Both the position numbers and the translations under genes were made by a program. A stretch of 10,014 bases of DNA from Eubacterium sp. (lineage in GTDB: Bacteria > Bacillota > Clostridia > Oscillospirales > Acutalibacteraceae), in contig JAIDJS010000015.1 of NCBI GenBank assembly GCA_029052085.1, positions 1 through 10,014 of the forward strand, given 5' to 3'. This document shows, in pieces, positions 6,611-10,014 of the stretch (the first letter of the stretch is position 1; each line of letters opens with the position of its first letter). The notes under the pieces are model-generated. The model searched no databases, was not told the DNA's origin, and saw only the letters and a list, made by a program, of their open reading frames with translations.

Positions 6611-7406
6611 TTTCCAAATCCCCTTTTAAATTATTTGAGTCTGTATTTTCGTTGCTTACTTTAGGAAATTTCAAAACTTTGTTTTTATCCTCTATAAATA
6701 CTCCGTTTATCCATTCCCCTTTGATTCCCATTGCCGATGCACCAAGCTGAAAATGCAGTTGGGCAATTCCGAAATCAATACTTTTATCTGAATACGGCTC
6801 ATCAACCGATGCCGAAACAACACCATTTTCATACCTGAAGCTTACAGGACGGCGATTTACTGCACTTGGTGCTTTTTCAACAAGCTGCATTGCATATTCA
6901 AAATGATTCGGCAGCTTTTTATCGCACACCTCAAACATCTTTTGATAAGGCTTACTGTTTTTATGTGTTGCTTTATACATAACCGTTTCCAAAAGGCTTT
7001 TCTTCGGATTTGCAAAACCGATTGCTATAACACAATAAAGGCGGGTCTTTTCCGGCAAATTAATCATATTTAATACAGTATTTTCATTATAAGTTCCGGA
7101 TACCCAGCAGGTTCCAAGACCATGATACACGCATTGAAGAACGATTGTTTCACCATAATAACCGCATTTCTCGCGCGCATCCGCCGTATCTGCCCCGCAA
7201 ACAGCAATAGCAGAAAATCTTCCCGAAAAAAGGCTGAAAGCCGGGGAAGCATTTTCAATGAATATAAAATTAAGATTGGCTTTCCGATTGACATAATCAA
7301 CCATATCTTTAATATTCGATTTCGTGCTTTCATCAAGCGGAACACTTTTATAGCTTCTCCTTGAGGTACGCAATTCTATTGCCTTAATATATTCCTCGTT
7401 ATTCAT
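6603..7406 (-). CDS. Nitroreductase-fold flavoprotein, TM1586-like
   Basis: This 267-aa cytoplasmic protein has no membrane segment. It begins with AIELRTSRRSY, in which R13, S15 and R16/R17 match the FMN-phosphate-binding start of nitroreductases. The half-domain element GYYGETIVLQ...HGLGTCWVSG follows (82-104). Farther on it has EKAPSAVNRRPVSF (177-190), which matches the AP-S-x-N-x-QP motif usually near the N-terminus. A second helix-type element, DFGIAQLHFQLGASAMGIKGEW, sits at about 211-232. This split arrangement fits the single-chain putative nitroreductases of the TM1586 group. The real substrate is unknown. It starts 3 bp after the upstream GDPD-like gene, with only a modest GGGG Shine-Dalgarno, and overlaps the downstream GDPD by 8 bp, so all three genes are surely co-transcribed. 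The C-terminal 17 residues are polar and probably disordered. Confidence 0.82.
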   Translation of the reverse strand: MNNEEYIKAIELRTSRRSYKSVPLDESTKSNIKDMVDYVNRKANLNFIFIENASPAFSLFSGRFSAIAVCGADTADAREKCGYYGETIVLQCVYHGLGTCWVSGTYNENTVLNMINLPEKTRLYCVIAIGFANPKKSLLETVMYKATHKNSKPYQKMFEVCDKKLPNHFEYAMQLVEKAPSAVNRRPVSFRYENGVVSASVDEPYSDKSIDFGIAQLHFQLGASAMGIKGEWINGVFIEDKNKVLKFPKVSNENTDSNNLKGDLENE

Positions 7407-7409
7407 AAA

Positions 7410-8267
7410 TTAACCCCAATTATTTATTGTAGAAAGAAGCAAATCATATTGCTTTGTTGTAATATTATCAGGCTTAAGAACCAGACAGCGCTTCATATCC
7501 TTTGTTCTGTTAACAGTCCACACAGAAAGCTTATAGCCATTCTTATGAAGCAGACCTGAAAGCTGACCGCCCGCATACTTGAAATTGCAGTTTATACCAA
7601 TTGCTCCTGTTTCTTCAAGCGTTTTTAAAATCTTTTTCTGATAATCCTCAGAAAAAATACGCCACCTTGACGGCTGCATATTCAAATAATAATCCAAATC
7701 AGAGCAGGTTGAATGTTTAACGGCTTTCACATCAGAAGCCTCAATACCGGTTAAAAACGCATTGCCGTAAAGATTATATTCAACCAGCATATCATGGAGC
7801 GCATTAAGCGTTCTTGTTTCCTTGATATCCAGATTAATTCTTATATCCGTTCCTTTAAGCTTCTCCAATGCCTTTGAAAGCTCAACACCATCATTATTTG
7901 TAATAACAATATCATGATTCATAACAAGCGTTCCGTTTGGTCTTTGTCTTACATCAAGCTCAATAACCTCAACATGATTCCTTAATGCAGCATCAATGAA
8001 TTCCACACTGTTTTCATCTGTATCAAACGCACCGGTATGTGCTGTTATGGTAAAGCCCTTCACAAAACTCAGCTTCCTTTCATCATAGCTTCTGGTAACG
8101 GCATATTCAGCTACGCCGATAACCATAAAAACGGAAATAAAAAAGGATATAACCTGATAGCTGAAATGCTTTGCCCAGGTCGGTGTCATATTCCGCTTTA
8201 AAAATCGTTTAAACTTTATCCAGCGGGCATGAAGCCGTTCACGCCGTTTAGATTTTTCATCAGCCAT
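7410..8267 (-). CDS. Membrane-anchored GDPD-like protein with altered HRG motif
   Basis: From the ATG at 8267 the protein has 285 aa. Residues 1-36 are strongly basic, one membrane segment follows (about 37-57), and the GDPD-type domain should lie outside the cell. The first active-site motif reads ITAHTG (H77, T78, G79) where the family has AHRG. Other landmarks remain: DENS (E85, N86), VIELDVR (E103, D105), NHD (H118, D119), INLDIK (D147, K149), SVWTVN (W250) and a C-terminal KPDNITT barrel end. Both catalytic His are present but the Arg next to the first is Thr, so activity or specificity may differ. An in-frame TTG at 8297 would add 10 residues, but it touches the guaB terminator; GAGG eight bases before the ATG at 8267 favours that start. 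It is the first gene of the operon with the nitroreductase and the canonical GDPD. Confidence 0.8.
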   Translation of the reverse strand: MADEKSKRRERLHARWIKFKRFLKRNMTPTWAKHFSYQVISFFISVFMVIGVAEYAVTRSYDERKLSFVKGFTITAHTGAFDTDENSVEFIDAALRNHVEVIELDVRQRPNGTLVMNHDIVITNNDGVELSKALEKLKGTDIRINLDIKETRTLNALHDMLVEYNLYGNAFLTGIEASDVKAVKHSTCSDLDYYLNMQPSRWRIFSEDYQKKILKTLEETGAIGINCNFKYAGGQLSGLLHKNGYKLSVWTVNRTKDMKRCLVLKPDNITTKQYDLLLSTINNWG

Positions 8268-8275
8268 AAAATCAA

Positions 8276-8279
8276 CCTC
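8276..8279 (-). promoter_or_regulatory. Ribosome binding site that fixes the GDPD-like gene start
   Basis: GAGG (within TGAGGT) on the minus strand, eight bases before the ATG at 8267. The alternative TTG at 8297 would have the run of T's of the terminator in place of a purine-rich site. Confidence 0.65.
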
Positions 8280-8295
8280 ATTGTTATCATAACAC

Positions 8296-8344
8296 AAAAA
8301 AGCATTAAATGGTAGTGTTTTTTTATACTGCCATTTAATGCTTT
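8296..8344 (-). terminator. Intrinsic terminator of guaB
   Basis: Minus-strand arms 8344-8327 and 8316-8299 form an 18-bp stem (AAAGCATTAAATGG at its base) with one C-A mismatch and a 10-nt A-rich loop. The strand ends in a run of six T's (8301-8296). The stem starts 23 bp past the guaB stop. On the plus strand the mismatch would be a G-T wobble, but no T run follows there, so the terminator works best for guaB. It ends only about 28 bp before the next start codon. Confidence 0.88.
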
Positions 8345-8367
8345 AAAAATCTGTATTATATTACAAA

Positions 8368-9846
<1,479 letters not shown>

Positions 9847-9885
9847 TTAAATTCCTCCGATTTCTTTATAAAAATATTATTCATT

Positions 9886-9915
9886 ATAATAACATAAAAT
9901 TATATCAATATTCAA
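9886..9915 (-). promoter_or_regulatory. Candidate guaB promoter
   Basis: On the minus strand TTGAAT (9915-9910) is followed after 18 bp by TATTAT (9891-9886). A better -10 match, TATAAT (9888-9883), overlaps it but lies 21 bp from the -35. The stretch is so AT-rich that the exact elements are uncertain. There is no hairpin terminator between the preceding gene and guaB, so read-through from upstream is also possible. Confidence 0.4.
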
Positions 9916-9924
9916 CCCTTAATT

Positions 9925-10014
9925 TTATTTATTTGAAAGACCTACAATGCTTATAACAGTATCATCAACCGACTGAGGATCACAGACAATAACAACATCA
10001 GAATATTTTTCATA
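9925..10014 (-). CDS. C-terminal end of an unrecognised protein (partial)
   Basis: An open frame enters from the right edge and ends at TAA (9927-9925), giving 29 residues, from YEKYSDVVIVCDPQSVDD to the end VISIVGLSNK. It has the same strand and coding character as its neighbours and ends 78 bp before the guaB start. The pattern of hydrophobic beta-type residues (DVVIVCD) followed by a helix-like end suggests a soluble alpha/beta domain, but I do not recognise the family, and the fragment is too short to assign a function. Confidence 0.6.
   Translation of the reverse strand, partial: YEKYSDVVIVCDPQSVDDTVISIVGLSNK

Noticed and set aside
8268..8297. N-terminal extension of the GDPD-like protein from TTG at 8297
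   Set aside because: The codon is next to the guaB terminator T run and lacks a Shine-Dalgarno sequence, while the ATG at 8267 has GAGG at proper distance.
9847..9924. Purine riboswitch upstream of guaB
   Set aside because: The gap is only 78 bp, very AT-rich, and shows no three-way-junction core or terminator hairpin ahead of the start.

Overview
The window looks like chromosomal DNA from an anaerobic, low-to-moderate G+C Firmicute, most likely class Clostridia. The reasons are the AT-rich coding sequence, strong AGGAGG-type ribosome binding sites, TTGACA/TATAAT-type promoters, and a complete Rnf cluster in the order rnfC-D-G-E-A-B, which is the usual Clostridia order. All supported genes lie on the minus strand, so transcription runs from high to low coordinates. 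No RNA gene, mobile element or CRISPR array was seen.

Layout in transcription order. (1) 10014-9925: the last 29 codons of an unrecognised gene. (2) 9846-8368: guaB (IMP dehydrogenase), followed by a strong hairpin terminator at 8344-8296. (3) 8267-5738: a tight three-gene operon. It encodes a membrane-anchored GDPD-like protein with an altered catalytic motif, a TM1586-type nitroreductase, and a second membrane-anchored GDPD with a canonical motif. A perfect 11-bp terminator stem (5712-5687) ends it. (4) A 210-bp intergenic region holding the best promoter in the window, TTGAAT-N17-TGATATAAT, overlapped by a 10-bp-arm dyad. (5) 5527-50: rnfCDGEAB, with overlaps or gaps of at most 20 bp. (6) A consensus-like promoter at 31-3 pointing out of the window.

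The six Rnf proteins form one membrane complex. It moves electrons between reduced ferredoxin (RnfB side) and NAD (RnfC side) through covalent FMNs on RnfG and RnfD and the RnfA/RnfE membrane pair, coupled to Na+ or H+ translocation. The ion cannot be read from the sequence. The flavin transferase ApbE that loads RnfG and RnfD is not in this window.

The most unusual features are an RnfG about twice the usual length, made of two tandem FMN-binding modules of which only the first keeps the SGAT flavinylation motif, and the GDPD/nitroreductase/GDPD operon whose first protein has HTG in place of the catalytic HRG. The rest is conventional core metabolism; I found no clear evidence of an entirely new system.
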